Shown here: positions 29,070 through 38,121 of the stretch, piece by piece
How the letters are laid out: every line of letters begins with the position of its first letter
Numbering within the stretch: position 1 is the stretch's first letter
Assembly (NCBI RefSeq): GCF_002902965.1
Contig: NZ_CP026106.1
Coordinates: 1,674,001-1,738,000, forward strand
Source: Paraburkholderia hospita
GTDB lineage: Bacteria; Pseudomonadota; Gammaproteobacteria; Burkholderiales; Burkholderiaceae
Reading direction: 5' to 3'
DNA length: 64,000 bases
Translations under genes and position numbers: made by a program
The notes under the pieces: generated by a model
What the model saw: only the letters and a program-made list of their open reading frames with translations
What the model was told of the DNA's origin: nothing
The model's database searches: none

Positions 29070-29918
29070 ATGGACGCACGCTTGAGGCAGACTTTGGCCG
29101 GCGCGTTTCTCGCCACAGGTTGCCTGTTTTCGGCATCATCCCACGCGTACAACGCGGCCGACGACGCCGAGGCACAGGACCGGGAAGTGAAGGCGGCCTA
29201 CGATCGCGGCTACAAGGCAGCGAAAGAGGAACTCGCGCGCGAGGCCGCTGCAAAGGGCACTGCCGCCACGACGCCACCCGCAACCGAAGCGCGGGCGCAG
29301 AAACCGACGGTTGAAGCTGTTCGCAAACCCATCCTCGACATCAAACACGTCTACAGCGACGCAAGCGATATCGAGACCGTGCAAGAGGTGCCCGTCACGT
29401 CGAAGCCGCTTGGGGAACAGCCAGGCACACAAACTTCCGCATCCAGCGGCACTCGCATCGCGCCAACAAAGCCGGTTGCCCGTCGCTCTCCAGTCGCGAC
29501 AACCGACGCCTGGACGGATACCGACTCACTGCAGAACCCGCAACCGGTGCAACGCTCAAGCACTCCGCCGAGAAATGCCAGCATCGTGCGGTCTACGGGA
29601 CGCGTGCAACAACAGAATGCAATGCCGCCCGAAGAGTTCGCTGATGACGAAGGCGACGACGCTGTCATGCCACGGACAGCACAGGTCTACACGACCGGGC
29701 CGCAGTACGTGCGACCGCGACCGCAGTACGCGCCGCCGCCCGTAGCGATGCAGCCTCCGCCGCAAGCCTATGGCTACGTGCAGCGGCCAACCAGCGTGGC
29801 CGCCCGCCCGTACGCCTACTACGCGCCACCCGCTGCCTGGGCGGGCGAATACCAGCCGGCGCCGGCTGCTGGCCGCTGGTACTGGTCGCCGGAGTATGGA
29901 CGCTGGCTTTACTACTGA
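29070..29918 (+). CDS. Exported Pro/Gln/Tyr-rich hypothetical protein
   Basis: The 282-residue protein starts MDARLRQTLAGAFLATGCLF after the strong site GGGAGG. The N-terminal hydrophobic stretch ends near SSHAYNA, a likely signal peptidase cleavage region. The mature part is low-complexity: a charged helical segment (AQDREVKAAYDRGYKAAKEEL), a Ser/Thr/Pro linker, and a C-terminus rich in Pro, Tyr and Trp (RPRPQYAPPP, GRWYWSPEYGRWLYY). No catalytic motif is seen. It may be an envelope structural protein. Confidence 0.75.
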   Translation: MDARLRQTLAGAFLATGCLFSASSHAYNAADDAEAQDREVKAAYDRGYKAAKEELAREAAAKGTAATTPPATEARAQKPTVEAVRKPILDIKHVYSDASDIETVQEVPVTSKPLGEQPGTQTSASSGTRIAPTKPVARRSPVATTDAWTDTDSLQNPQPVQRSSTPPRNASIVRSTGRVQQQNAMPPEEFADDEGDDAVMPRTAQVYTTGPQYVRPRPQYAPPPVAMQPPPQAYGYVQRPTSVAARPYAYYAPPAAWAGEYQPAPAAGRWYWSPEYGRWLYY

Positions 29919-29926
29919 CCTGTGAC

Positions 29927-29953
29927 GATCTTCACCTGAAAGGAGAAGATCGC
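29927..29953. terminator. Hairpin after the exported Pro-rich gene
   Basis: CGATCTTC and GAAGATCG form an 8-bp stem with an 11-base loop. It lies between the convergent Pro-rich protein gene and the alcohol-dehydrogenase-like gene. There is no clear T run. Confidence 0.5.
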
Positions 29954-29984
29954 CCGCGGCGCCCGATCGCTACCGCCGTCCGCT

Positions 29985-30992
29985 TCAGACCGCCAGACAA
30001 ACCTTGCCGAAATGCTTGCCCGCCGCCTGATGGCGGAACGCGTCGGCAATCTCGTCGAGCGCAAACGTGCTGTCGATCACCGGCTTGATACCGTTCGCGT
30101 CGATCGCGCGGATCATGTCGATCTGATGCCTCCGGCTGCCGACAATCAGCCCCTGCAGCTTCTGCTGACGACGCATCAGTTCAGCCGTCGGCACCTGCCC
30201 GGCCAGTCCCGTCAACACGCCGATCAACGCAATGTGACCACCGATCCGGCAAGCACGGATCGACTGCCCAAGCGTGTCCGGACCGCCCACTTCGACCACG
30301 TTGTCGACGCCGCGACCGTTCGTGATCTCAAGTACCTTCGCGGCCCAGTCGGTATCGCGCTTGTAGTTGATCAGGTGATCGGCGCCGAGCGCGCTTGCCT
30401 TCGCCAGTTTCTCGTCGGATGACGACGTCGCGATCACTGTCGCGCCCATCTGCTTTGCGAACTGCAGCGCGAAGATCGAGACGCCGCCCGTGCCCTGAAC
30501 GAGCACGGTGTCGCCCGCCTTCAGCGCGTAATCGACGACTAGCGCGCGCCACGCGGTCAGGCCTGCAGTGGTCAACGTCGCAGCCTCCGCGTGGCTGTAG
30601 GCGCGCGGTGCGTGCGTGAACCATTGCGCAGGACGCACGACGCTTTCGCGAGCGTAGCCGTCGACGCCATCACCCGGCGTCGTCGAAAAATCGGCGAGCG
30701 TCGGGCCGCCGTCGAGCCAGTACGGAAAGAACGTCGATACGACGGCATCGCCGACCGCGAATTCCGTCACGCCGTCGCCGATCGCTTCGACGACGCCCGC
30801 GCCATCCGACATCGGAATGCGACCGTCTTCGGTGCGCATGCGTCCCGTGACGACACCCAGATCATGGAAGTTGAGCGAACTTGCGCGGATGCGCACGCGG
30901 ATTTCGCCGGGCGCCGGCGCGCCGGGATCGGCGAGTTCCACGCGGACGAGATTGTCCAGTCCGGCGGGCTGGCGCAAGGTAATGGCTTTCAT
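29985..30992 (-). CDS. Medium-chain dehydrogenase/reductase (NAD(P)-dependent)
   Basis: The 335-residue MDR protein has the GroES-like N-terminal domain (SLNFHDLGVVTGR, IPMSDGAGVVEAIGDGV) and a Rossmann domain (DTVLVQGTGGVSIFALQFAKQMGATVI). The usual catalytic zinc cysteine is replaced: the FHDL region has no Cys, as in quinone-oxidoreductase-like members. It probably reduces an aldehyde, ketone or quinone. AGGAG precedes the ATG. An HxlR regulator is divergent across 163 bp and probably controls it. Confidence 0.9.
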   Translation of the reverse strand: MKAITLRQPAGLDNLVRVELADPGAPAPGEIRVRIRASSLNFHDLGVVTGRMRTEDGRIPMSDGAGVVEAIGDGVTEFAVGDAVVSTFFPYWLDGGPTLADFSTTPGDGVDGYARESVVRPAQWFTHAPRAYSHAEAATLTTAGLTAWRALVVDYALKAGDTVLVQGTGGVSIFALQFAKQMGATVIATSSSDEKLAKASALGADHLINYKRDTDWAAKVLEITNGRGVDNVVEVGGPDTLGQSIRACRIGGHIALIGVLTGLAGQVPTAELMRRQQKLQGLIVGSRRHQIDMIRAIDANGIKPVIDSTFALDEIADAFRHQAAGKHFGKVCLAV

Positions 30993-31147
30993 CTAAGCAA
31001 CTCCTGATAGTCGATTGACGGACTGACGATGCGCGATGCGGCATCGCCGTCGAAAAGGCGGTCGCGCACGTGGGTCGGCGCGCGAGGTCGCGAAGGTTGC
31101 GCGACCACGTCGTGATTGTCCGGTCGTACGTCAATTACCGCAAGAAG

Positions 31148-31177
31148 GTACAATTATGGCCGGTACTATCAATTATG
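31148..31177. promoter_or_regulatory. Direct repeats at the HxlR gene start
   Basis: GTAC occurs at 31148 and 31163 (and upstream at 31126), and CAATTATG is repeated at 31151 and 31170 with a 19-bp period. The stretch is AT-rich against a GC-rich background. If the HxlR gene starts at the later ATG (31192) these are upstream operator half-sites; with the ATG at 31156 they overlap its first codons. Confidence 0.35.
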
Positions 31178-31605
31178 TAGGTATAAATGCCATGCGACCC
31201 AAACGCTTGGACAGCAAGAGCGGCTGCGCCGTCGAAGTGACACTTTCGGTAATCGGCGGCTTGTGGAAGCCGGTGATCCTGTTTCACCTGATGCACGAAA
31301 AAAAGCGCTTCATGGAGCTTACCCGGCTGCTGCCGAACACGACGCAACGCATGTTGACGCTGCAACTGCGCGAGCTGGAAGCTGACGGCATCGTTGCGCG
31401 CCATGTTTATCCTCAGGTTCCGCCGAAGGTCGAATACGAATTGACGCCATTCGGCGAGACGCTTGCGCCGGTGCTGATCAGTCTCAGGGAATGGGGCGAG
31501 TCCTATCAGGCGCAGCGGGCGAGCGATGTCGCGCCGGTCGAGGAAGTGTCGAAGACAACGGCGACGCGGCGGCGTCGTGCGAACGCGGCCGGGCAAGCTG
31601 CGTGA
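31156..31605 (+). CDS. HxlR-family transcriptional regulator
   Basis: The 149-residue winged-helix protein has the conserved Cys near the start (SKSGCAVEVTLSVIGGLWKPVILFHLM), then RFMELTRLLPNTTQRMLTLQL and the wing PPKVEYELTPFG. HxlR proteins such as YodB or QorR sense quinones, aldehydes or redox change through that Cys. The start at 31156 follows AAGG; an ATG at 31192 (MRPKRLDSKSGC) matches typical family N-termini equally well. It is divergent from the MDR gene. The last 30 residues are basic and likely disordered. Confidence 0.9.
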   Translation: MAGTINYVGINAMRPKRLDSKSGCAVEVTLSVIGGLWKPVILFHLMHEKKRFMELTRLLPNTTQRMLTLQLRELEADGIVARHVYPQVPPKVEYELTPFGETLAPVLISLREWGESYQAQRASDVAPVEEVSKTTATRRRRANAAGQAA

Positions 31606-31657
31606 GTGGGCGTCATGCCGTCGTCAAGGCATTGAGTTGTTCACGTCGCGGCAAGCT

Positions 31658-33496
31658 TCAAATCTTGTGCCGGATCGAGCGTTCGAGGCGAATCCCATGC
31701 CGCTTCATCTTCGCGTAGAGCGCCGGCTTCGACACGGCAAGCAGCTTCGCGCAATTCGTGACGTTGTAGCGGCACGCCTCCAGCGCGTTTTCGATGGCCT
31801 GACGCTCCGCTTCCATCAGCGAGACAGGCGCCGCCCGATGCGCGACGTGTACGGCATCGTCTGCTGATTGCGCGCGTGTCGCGCCACGCAGGAACGACGA
31901 CACGTCCTCGATGCGTTCGCCGTCATCAAAATTGACGATCTTCTCGACGAGATTTTCCAGTTCGCGCACATTGCCCGGCCAGTCGTAGGCGGCCAGTTGC
32001 TTCAATGCGTGCTCGGTCAACGCGGGCGTCGGCTTGTGCATGCGCGTGCAATAGCGTTCGAGAAAAAACGCCGCCAGCACGGGTATGTCCTCGCGCCGCT
32101 CGCGCAACGGCGGAATGTCGATCTCGATCACGTTGCAGCGGTAATAGAGATCTTCGCGAAACGTCTTCTCCCGCGCCATCGACGCGAGATCGCGATTACT
32201 GGCGCAAACGATCCGCACATCCACCGGAATGCCGCGCGTATCGCCGATGCGCGTGACTTCGCGCTCCTGCAGAACCCGTAGCAGCTTCGCCTGCACGTCG
32301 ATCGGCAATTCCGATATTTCGTCGAGGAACACCGTGCCGCCGTCGGCGGACTCGAACTTGCCGGGACGGCCATCGCGCGCCGCGCCTGTGAACGCGCCAG
32401 GCGCATGGCCGAACAGCTCGCTTTCGATCAGCGCGTGCGGCAAGGCCGCGCAATTGATCGCGATGAACGGCTGGGCGCTACGCGAACTGGCATTGTGAAT
32501 CGCCTGCGCAAAGACTTCCTTGCCGACACCGCTCTCGCCGGAGAGCAATACATTCGACGAGCCGCGCGCGGCTTTTTTCGCCGCATCGAGCGCGCGCCGC
32601 GTGCCCGCGCTGGTTCCGACCACGCTGTCGAACGTGAAGCGCGCGTGATTGCCTGCGTAGCGTCCCGCCATCTTGCGCACGCGGCGCATCTCGCGAAACG
32701 TATTGACGACGGACACTACTTCGCCGCAGCGATTCTTGATGGGGATGGCCGTATCGAGCAGATGCAGATGCCGCGCGGGCGAATCGATGATGAGTTCGCG
32801 ATCCACGTAGCCAACGCCCGTCCGGTAGATCGGCCCAACGATCGGCTCGAAATCGATGACCTCGTTGAGCGTCTTGCCGATGCTCGTCTTCGGATCGATG
32901 CCGAGAATGCGCCCTGCCACCGAATTGACGTGCCGCAGCACATGGCCCTGGCCGATCACCATCAGCCCGTCGCCAATATGATCGATGATCGCGCGCTGCT
33001 CTTCGACGAGCGTGTCGTAAGCGGCGAGATCGAAGGTGCGTTGCAAAAGAACGTCGAGCGTCGCGCCGAGCAGCGTGATCCAGCTCGCGGACCAGTTGGC
33101 GCGCCCGCCGCCGGCGTCTGGCGCATGCAGCGCAACAAGAAACACGCGCCGCCCGTGCGCTTCGACACGCAACGCGAACGCCTGCCCTAGAGTGGCGGCG
33201 CTCCCTTGCAACGGCAGCGTCGCACAACGCCCATCCGATATTGACGTTGCCGCTTCGGCAAGTGCAGCGAGGCGCGCGGCAGGACAGTGCGCAAAGAACG
33301 CATCGAGCGTGTCACGCCTGGCAGCGTCCGGATCCGCGACTTCCTCGATGCCTTCGAGCAGATGTCCCGCGCGATCCAGCGTGAACACGCAGGCCCGCGC
33401 CTCACTCGCAGCGAGCCGGCGCGCGGTGCGCCATTGCGTGCAGGCAAGCGCGCTTTCGAGCGCAGTGGTGTCGGGATCGAGCGCGACAGTGGCCAT
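31658..33496 (-). CDS. Sigma-54-dependent enhancer-binding regulator (PAS-AAA-Fis)
   Basis: The 612-residue protein has a variable N-terminal domain (~1-150), a PAS domain (~165-270, [22 protein letters not shown]), and an AAA+ domain with Walker A GESGVGKE, an intact GAFTGA sigma-54 contact loop (367-372) and Walker B TVFLDEI. A Fis-type HTH ([31 protein letters not shown]) ends the protein. The architecture is AcoR/propionate-regulator-like, so it probably senses a small metabolite. It lies immediately downstream of a catabolic operon with a -24/-12 promoter, its evident target. The ATG at 33496 has AGG upstream. Confidence 0.93.
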   Translation of the reverse strand: MATVALDPDTTALESALACTQWRTARRLAASEARACVFTLDRAGHLLEGIEEVADPDAARRDTLDAFFAHCPAARLAALAEAATSISDGRCATLPLQGSAATLGQAFALRVEAHGRRVFLVALHAPDAGGGRANWSASWITLLGATLDVLLQRTFDLAAYDTLVEEQRAIIDHIGDGLMVIGQGHVLRHVNSVAGRILGIDPKTSIGKTLNEVIDFEPIVGPIYRTGVGYVDRELIIDSPARHLHLLDTAIPIKNRCGEVVSVVNTFREMRRVRKMAGRYAGNHARFTFDSVVGTSAGTRRALDAAKKAARGSSNVLLSGESGVGKEVFAQAIHNASSRSAQPFIAINCAALPHALIESELFGHAPGAFTGAARDGRPGKFESADGGTVFLDEISELPIDVQAKLLRVLQEREVTRIGDTRGIPVDVRIVCASNRDLASMAREKTFREDLYYRCNVIEIDIPPLRERREDIPVLAAFFLERYCTRMHKPTPALTEHALKQLAAYDWPGNVRELENLVEKIVNFDDGERIEDVSSFLRGATRAQSADDAVHVAHRAAPVSLMEAERQAIENALEACRYNVTNCAKLLAVSKPALYAKMKRHGIRLERSIRHKI

Positions 33497-33584
33497 GTCT
33501 ACCTGCGAGCGGTCGGGCAACGGCTCCGACTATACCAGTTCAAAATCCCGCTGCCCGGCCCATTCCGACGCGCCAGAGCGCGCG

Positions 33585-34727
33585 TCAATCCTTCTGCGCA
33601 ATCGCGGTAAGCGACCCGCCATTCAGCCGATACACCGTGACGGGCGCATCGATCCAGTCGCCGTTCGCATCGAACCGCACGGGACCGAGGATGCTCGTGA
33701 ACGCCTGATCGCGTAACGCCTTGACGAACACCTCGGGCTTCGTCGAGCCCGTCTTCTGCATGGCATCGGCGACGACGAGCGTCGCGGCGTAGAAAGCCGG
33801 CGCGTAGGTATCGACATCGGCGTTGAAGGCGCTTCTGAACCTCGCGCGAAAGGCCTTGCCGTCGGGTAGCGTGTCGAGCGGCGCGCCGCCCTGCGCACAG
33901 AACATGCGCTTGTCGGCGACGCCTGCGGACAGCTTGTCGAATTCCGGCGAGCAGATGCCGTCGCCGCCGACGATCGTCGCATTGATGCCGAGTTCGCCCA
34001 TCTGCCGAGCGAGCGTCGCGGCTTGCGCGTAGTAGCCGCCGTAGAACACGACCTGCGGGTTGCGCGATTTGATCTGCGTGAGAATGGCCTTGAAGTCGGT
34101 CGTCTTGTCGGTGCTGTACTCGCGCGCGACGATCTCGAGCCCCGCCTTCTTCGCGCTTTCGACAAACACGTCAGCCACGCCCGTGCCGTAAGCGGTACGG
34201 TCGTCGATCACGGCGGCCCGCTGAGCGCCGAGCACTTTCGCCGAATAGAGCGCCATGCGGCCGCCCATCACGTTGTCGTTGGTGGCGAGGCGAAACACAT
34301 ACGGAAAGCCCAGATGCGTGAGTTGCGGATTCGACGACGCGCCCGTCATCATCACCACGTGCGCCTCGTTGTAGATGCGCGCGGCCGGAATGCTCACGCC
34401 CGAGTTGTAATGGCCGATCACGGCCGCCACGCCGCCGTCGACAAGTTTTTGCGCGACGTTCACGCCGACTTTCGGATCGCCCTGATCGTCCATCGAAACC
34501 AGCTCGAAGCGAACCGGCTTGCCCGCGACCATGAACGTTTTCGCGTTCAGCTCCTCGACGGCGAGGCGCACGCCCCGCTCGTCGTCCTTGCCGCTTTGCG
34601 CCGCGCTGCCCGTGAGCGGGCCCGCGACGCCGATCTTCACCACTTCCTGCGCAGCCGCGCCGCCGGCCAGGCCAAGAACGGCCGCCGCGCATGCGATGAA
34701 CGCCATCGCCGTCTTCATCGGTTTCAT
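33585..34727 (-). CDS. Branched-chain-type ABC substrate-binding protein
   Basis: The 380-residue protein has a Sec signal (MKPMKTAMAFIACAAAVLG, cleavage after AAA at ~26) and a Peripla_BP_6 fold (VVKIGVAGPLTGSAAQSGKD, GVAAVIGHYNSGVSIPAA, NVMGGRMALYSAKVLG, VVFYGGYYAQAATLARQMGE). HAAT-family binding proteins bind amino acids, aromatic acids or phenylacetate-like compounds. Its start overlaps the HAD gene stop by 4 bp, so it belongs to the operon. No permease or ATPase gene accompanies it. The carried ligand is probably the operon's substrate. Confidence 0.9.
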   Translation of the reverse strand: MKPMKTAMAFIACAAAVLGLAGGAAAQEVVKIGVAGPLTGSAAQSGKDDERGVRLAVEELNAKTFMVAGKPVRFELVSMDDQGDPKVGVNVAQKLVDGGVAAVIGHYNSGVSIPAARIYNEAHVVMMTGASSNPQLTHLGFPYVFRLATNDNVMGGRMALYSAKVLGAQRAAVIDDRTAYGTGVADVFVESAKKAGLEIVAREYSTDKTTDFKAILTQIKSRNPQVVFYGGYYAQAATLARQMGELGINATIVGGDGICSPEFDKLSAGVADKRMFCAQGGAPLDTLPDGKAFRARFRSAFNADVDTYAPAFYAATLVVADAMQKTGSTKPEVFVKALRDQAFTSILGPVRFDANGDWIDAPVTVYRLNGGSLTAIAQKD

Positions 34728-35443
34728 ATCGCTTCCCCAGTTGCTGTGAATGGCAAACTTTCCAGAACGTCCCGTACGGGCGACAGCGTGTCGAACTCGA
34801 AATCCGGACGCGGCTGCCACGTGCCGAGCGTGTCCGCGCCGCGGTTGATCCAGGCCACGGCCATCCCGAGCGGCTTCGCCCCGTCGATATCCGCCCAGCT
34901 GGCGAGCGAACAGTGCAACACGTCGGCTGCATCGAGCGCGAGGCGATCGAGCGCCAGCGCGAAGATCGCCTGCGACGGCTTGTACGCTTGCGCCATCTCC
35001 GCTGTCGTCACATGCTCGAAGTAATGCGTGAGCCGCGTGCGACGCCACAGATCGCTATCCATGTTGGTGATCGGCATCAGCGGATAACGCGCCGCCGCCC
35101 AGTCGAGAAACGGCTCGGCGTCCGCGTGCGCGGGCGACGCTTCCACCAGATGCGCGAGGAAGGTGTCCGTCAGCGCGTCGATCGCATGGCCTTTGCGCGC
35201 GCCGGGCCAGCGTGCGTCGAGACACGCCGCCAGCGCCTGCTGCGCGACGTCGCGGTAGCGCGCGTAAGCCTGGCCGCGATAAAGACGCACGTTACGGATG
35301 TCCCAGTCCAGATAGACATCGAACGCGCTTTCGCCCGTTTCGACCGACAGGCGGCGCAGCACTTCGGCCATGCCTGCCGTGCCGCCGCGATCGACGTCGA
35401 CGAGCGTGCCGAAGTAATCGAAAGTCAGCGCTTTCGGATTCAT
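34724..35443 (-). CDS. HAD-superfamily hydrolase, haloacid-dehalogenase type II-like
   Basis: The 239-residue protein has motif I FDYFGTLVDVD with nucleophile D9. The position two after the Asp is aromatic (DxFGT), as in L-2-haloacid dehalogenases, rather than the second Asp of HAD phosphatases. Motif II is LMPITNMDSD, and a late SWADIDGAKPLGM segment follows. It could release halide or act on another small organic acid; phosphatase function is less likely. AAGGAGGG precedes the ATG, which overlaps the enoyl-CoA hydratase stop by 4 bp. Confidence 0.8.
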   Translation of the reverse strand: MNPKALTFDYFGTLVDVDRGGTAGMAEVLRRLSVETGESAFDVYLDWDIRNVRLYRGQAYARYRDVAQQALAACLDARWPGARKGHAIDALTDTFLAHLVEASPAHADAEPFLDWAAARYPLMPITNMDSDLWRRTRLTHYFEHVTTAEMAQAYKPSQAIFALALDRLALDAADVLHCSLASWADIDGAKPLGMAVAWINRGADTLGTWQPRPDFEFDTLSPVRDVLESLPFTATGEAI

Positions 35444-36210
35444 CGCGTGCCCTCCTTTCTCGCCGCGAACGCTTTCACGCGCTCCGCTGCATCGGGATGC
35501 GAAAACGCGTCGATGGTCGCGGCGCTTTCGAGTTCGAGACTGCGGCCGAGCGCGCCCGACAACTCGCCGTTCACGAGGCGCCTGAGGCGCGCCACCGACG
35601 TCGACGAACGTTGCGCGATGCGCGACGCCAGGTCGAGCGCCGTGTCGAGCACGGCGTCGCGCGGGACCACGCGATTGACGAGACCCATCGACAGCAGCGC
35701 TTGCGCATTCTGCCGCTCGCCGAGCAGCCAGAGCTCCATCGCGCGCTGGTGGCCGATGGCCTGCGGCAACAGATGCGTGACGCCGCCTGTCACGAACTGC
35801 CCCCACTCCATCTCGGGGAAGAAGCACACGAGATCGTCCGACGCCACCACGAGATCGCAATTGAGCATCCACTCGAACCCGCCGCCAACCGCATAGCCGT
35901 GCACCGCGCCGACCACCGGCTTCGCGCCGAGCATGAGATCGCGCGTGATCCGCTGAATCCGTTCGATATGGCTGCGGATGCTCGCGTCGCTCGCGCTCTG
36001 CTGGCCGAATTCCTGGAGATCGTCGCCCGCGCAGAACGCGCGGCCCGCGCCCGTCAGCACCACCACATGGCAGGCAGGATCGTTATTGCATGCGTGCAAG
36101 GCATCGTGCAGATCGTCGAGCAATGCGCCGCCGATGGCATTCATGCGCCCCGGCCGGTTCAGCGTCACGACGGCCACGGGTCCTTCGTTGCGTAAGATCA
36201 CGTCGCTCAT
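35440..36210 (-). CDS. Enoyl-CoA hydratase/isomerase-family protein
   Basis: The 256-residue crotonase-fold protein has the oxyanion-hole segments CAGDDLQEFG (residues 60-69) and GYAVGGGFEWML (105-116). The classical hydratase Glu pair is partly present: E113 sits in GGGFE, and the second position region reads FFPEMEWGQF with E133 and E135. The chemistry could be hydration, isomerisation, ring hydrolysis or dehalogenation. It overlaps the CoA-ligase stop and the HAD start by 4 bp each, so all three are tightly coupled. Confidence 0.88.
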   Translation of the reverse strand: MSDVILRNEGPVAVVTLNRPGRMNAIGGALLDDLHDALHACNNDPACHVVVLTGAGRAFCAGDDLQEFGQQSASDASIRSHIERIQRITRDLMLGAKPVVGAVHGYAVGGGFEWMLNCDLVVASDDLVCFFPEMEWGQFVTGGVTHLLPQAIGHQRAMELWLLGERQNAQALLSMGLVNRVVPRDAVLDTALDLASRIAQRSSTSVARLRRLVNGELSGALGRSLELESAATIDAFSHPDAAERVKAFAARKEGTR

Positions 36211-37556
36211 GTGGGTTCCTTGTCGATCCAGCGCGTCTTGCCTTCCGTGCGCGGGAAATGTTCGAACGGCACCATCGTCACCGCCGCGCTCGCGCCAATG
36301 CGCTCGCGCACCGCGCTTTCGATGCGTGCCGCGGCGTCCAGCCAGCGTTCGGCAGCGAGATCCCTTGCTGCCTCGACTTTCATCACGATACGGTCGTACG
36401 GCCCGTCCCCCTTCAGCACGATGCGGAACTGGCCCGATGCCCACTGCGGCAGCGCCTCGACGGCAAGCCGCACCGCGCCCGGAAACACATTGACACCGCG
36501 CACGTTGAACATGTCGTCGGTGCGGCCCGTTACACGAAAGCGCCATGCGCTGCGGCCGTCGGGACCCGGATCGGCGCCCGTCACCGTCACCACGTCGCGC
36601 GTGCGATAACGCACGAGCGGCTGACACTGCTTGCGCAGATGCGTGCAGACCAGCTCGCCCGTGACGCCCTCTTCGACGGGCAAACGCTGGAGCGTTTCGG
36701 GATCGATGATTTCCGCGAACACCACGTCCGCCGCGTGATACAGCAGATCGTTGGTCCAGTCCGTCTGTCCGCCCAGAATGCTCAGCACTTCCGACAAACC
36801 GAAATTCGCGTTGCGCACCTTGAAGCCCCACTTGTCCTCCATTGCGGCGCGCAGATCGGGATTGTCGAGACCCGCCTCGCCACCGAAGAGCCCGAGCTTC
36901 AATCCGAGTTCGCGCGGTGAAGGTCCGCCCGTTTCGCGCAACACCTGCTCGATGAGCGCGGGATACGACGGCGTGCACGAAATCGCGTTGATGCCGAGAT
37001 TCAGAATGGAGTCGATCAGAAGCCGTGTACTACCGACGCCGAACGGCACCACGGTCGCGCCCGTCGCTTCGAGGATCGTGTGATCGGTGAAGCCGCCCGT
37101 CCACATGCAGTAGTTGAGGCAGTGCACCACGCGGTCATCGGGGCGCAGGCCCGCTGCCCACATCGAACGCGCGCCCACCCGGGCGATATCCTGCGCATCG
37201 CGGACGCTGTTGGCCAGTATCAGCGGGCGGCCCGTCGTGCCCGAGGTCCGATGCAAGCGCGCGATGCCGCTTTCCGCGCACGCCACGTAGCTCCCATACG
37301 GCGGCGCGCCTTCCTGGCTCACGCGCAACTCGTCCTTCTCCGTGAAGGGCATGTCCTGCAGCGTGTCGAGCGTGATGTCCTCGCGCTCGATCCAGCGCGA
37401 CAGCTTGCTTCGATAGAACGCCGACATCGCGCGCAAATACGGCCATTGGCGCGCCCACAGCGTGTCCTGATGACGGCGCACCTCGGACAGGGCAAGGGTT
37501 TCGAACGCTGCGTCGAAATAGACGCCTTGCGGCGGGGGAGAAACGGCCACGTCCAT
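36207..37556 (-). CDS. Phenylacetate-CoA ligase-like acyl-CoA synthetase
   Basis: The 449-residue AMP-forming ligase of the PaaK group has the P-loop-like HRTSGTTGRPLIL, the GLFGGEAG and ANFGLSEVL segments, and the C-terminal hinge VRYRTRDVVTVTG...RFRVTGRTDDMFNVRGVNVFP, which in PaaK homologues positions the adenylate. It should activate an aromatic or arylalkyl carboxylic acid to the CoA ester. It is not certainly phenylacetate-specific, since no paaA-E genes are nearby. The operon order places it after the thioesterase, with 57 bp between them. Confidence 0.88.
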   Translation of the reverse strand: MDVAVSPPPQGVYFDAAFETLALSEVRRHQDTLWARQWPYLRAMSAFYRSKLSRWIEREDITLDTLQDMPFTEKDELRVSQEGAPPYGSYVACAESGIARLHRTSGTTGRPLILANSVRDAQDIARVGARSMWAAGLRPDDRVVHCLNYCMWTGGFTDHTILEATGATVVPFGVGSTRLLIDSILNLGINAISCTPSYPALIEQVLRETGGPSPRELGLKLGLFGGEAGLDNPDLRAAMEDKWGFKVRNANFGLSEVLSILGGQTDWTNDLLYHAADVVFAEIIDPETLQRLPVEEGVTGELVCTHLRKQCQPLVRYRTRDVVTVTGADPGPDGRSAWRFRVTGRTDDMFNVRGVNVFPGAVRLAVEALPQWASGQFRIVLKGDGPYDRIVMKVEAARDLAAERWLDAAARIESAVRERIGASAAVTMVPFEHFPRTEGKTRWIDKEPT

Positions 37557-37613
37557 GTGATTCCTCTTGGTGAGCGGCTCGCGCCGCGAATGAATGGATG
37601 GATGAGCGTCCGC

Positions 37614-38015
37614 TTATCGCGCGCCGCGCTTCGACGCGCGCGCCTCGATGGCGGCACGATCGACGATGGCGCGCGCATGGCTCGCCGTGCCGACCGGTCC
37701 GCCCGCGTCGGCCGCCACGATGTCGAACCAGTACAGCGCGCCCTCGACGCCGCGAAACGTCGCGGTGGCCGACACGTCGATGCCGGGCGGCGTAGGCGCA
37801 AGATGACTGAGGTGCGTGGTGACGCCAACGGAAAGCTGCCCGTCGCGCAGCGCGTCATGCATGAGCCCGGCACACGCGCGCTCGATCAGCGTGAGCAATG
37901 CAGGCGTCGACAGCACGTCGGGATACCGCTCCCCAGCCGCGTGCGCATGCGCCGACGCGAGATCGGCGGCAGCGACAGTGTGGGTGAGCGTGGCGGCTTG
38001 GCCTGGTTCGATCAT
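37614..38015 (-). CDS. Acyl-CoA thioesterase, FlK (fluoroacetyl-CoA thioesterase) type
   Basis: The 133-residue hot-dog protein aligns with Streptomyces FlK around its active site: T37 (VLSTPALL), E45 (LTLIERAC) and H71 (LSHLAPTPPG). The spacing matches FlK T42, E50 and H76. The TPPG motif and GVEGALYWFDI are also FlK-like. FlK homologues occur in aromatic-acid catabolic clusters, where they may remove dead-end acyl-CoAs. GGAG lies seven bases before the ATG. It is the first gene of the operon, ~20 bp downstream of the predicted sigma-54 transcription start. Confidence 0.85.
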   Translation of the reverse strand: MIEPGQAATLTHTVAAADLASAHAHAAGERYPDVLSTPALLTLIERACAGLMHDALRDGQLSVGVTTHLSHLAPTPPGIDVSATATFRGVEGALYWFDIVAADAGGPVGTASHARAIVDRAAIEARASKRGAR

Positions 38016-38046
38016 GGGCAGCTCCGGTTGTATGGAGCGGCTCATA

Positions 38047-38062
38047 TGCAAGGGCTGCGCCA
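38047..38062 (-). promoter_or_regulatory. Sigma-54 (-24/-12) promoter of the thioesterase-ligase operon
   Basis: On the minus strand the site reads TGGCGC-N5-TTGCA, with invariant GG and GC exactly 10 bases apart. It fits the RpoN consensus TGGCAC-N5-TTGCW with one mismatch. The -12 element lies ~32 bp before the thioesterase ATG, giving a leader of about 20 bases. The operon's own sigma-54 activator gene supports the call. Confidence 0.8.
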
Positions 38063-38121
38063 GTGTGAGCGGAGCCTTGTGTGGCGGCACTTTGCGGGAT
38101 TTGCGAGGTGAACGCGCAGGC

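Noticed and set aside
36207..37556. Assignment of the ligase as a paa-pathway phenylacetate-CoA ligase (paaK)
   Set aside because: The family match is good, but no paaA-E, paaG/Z or paaJ genes are near, so substrate and symbol are left open.
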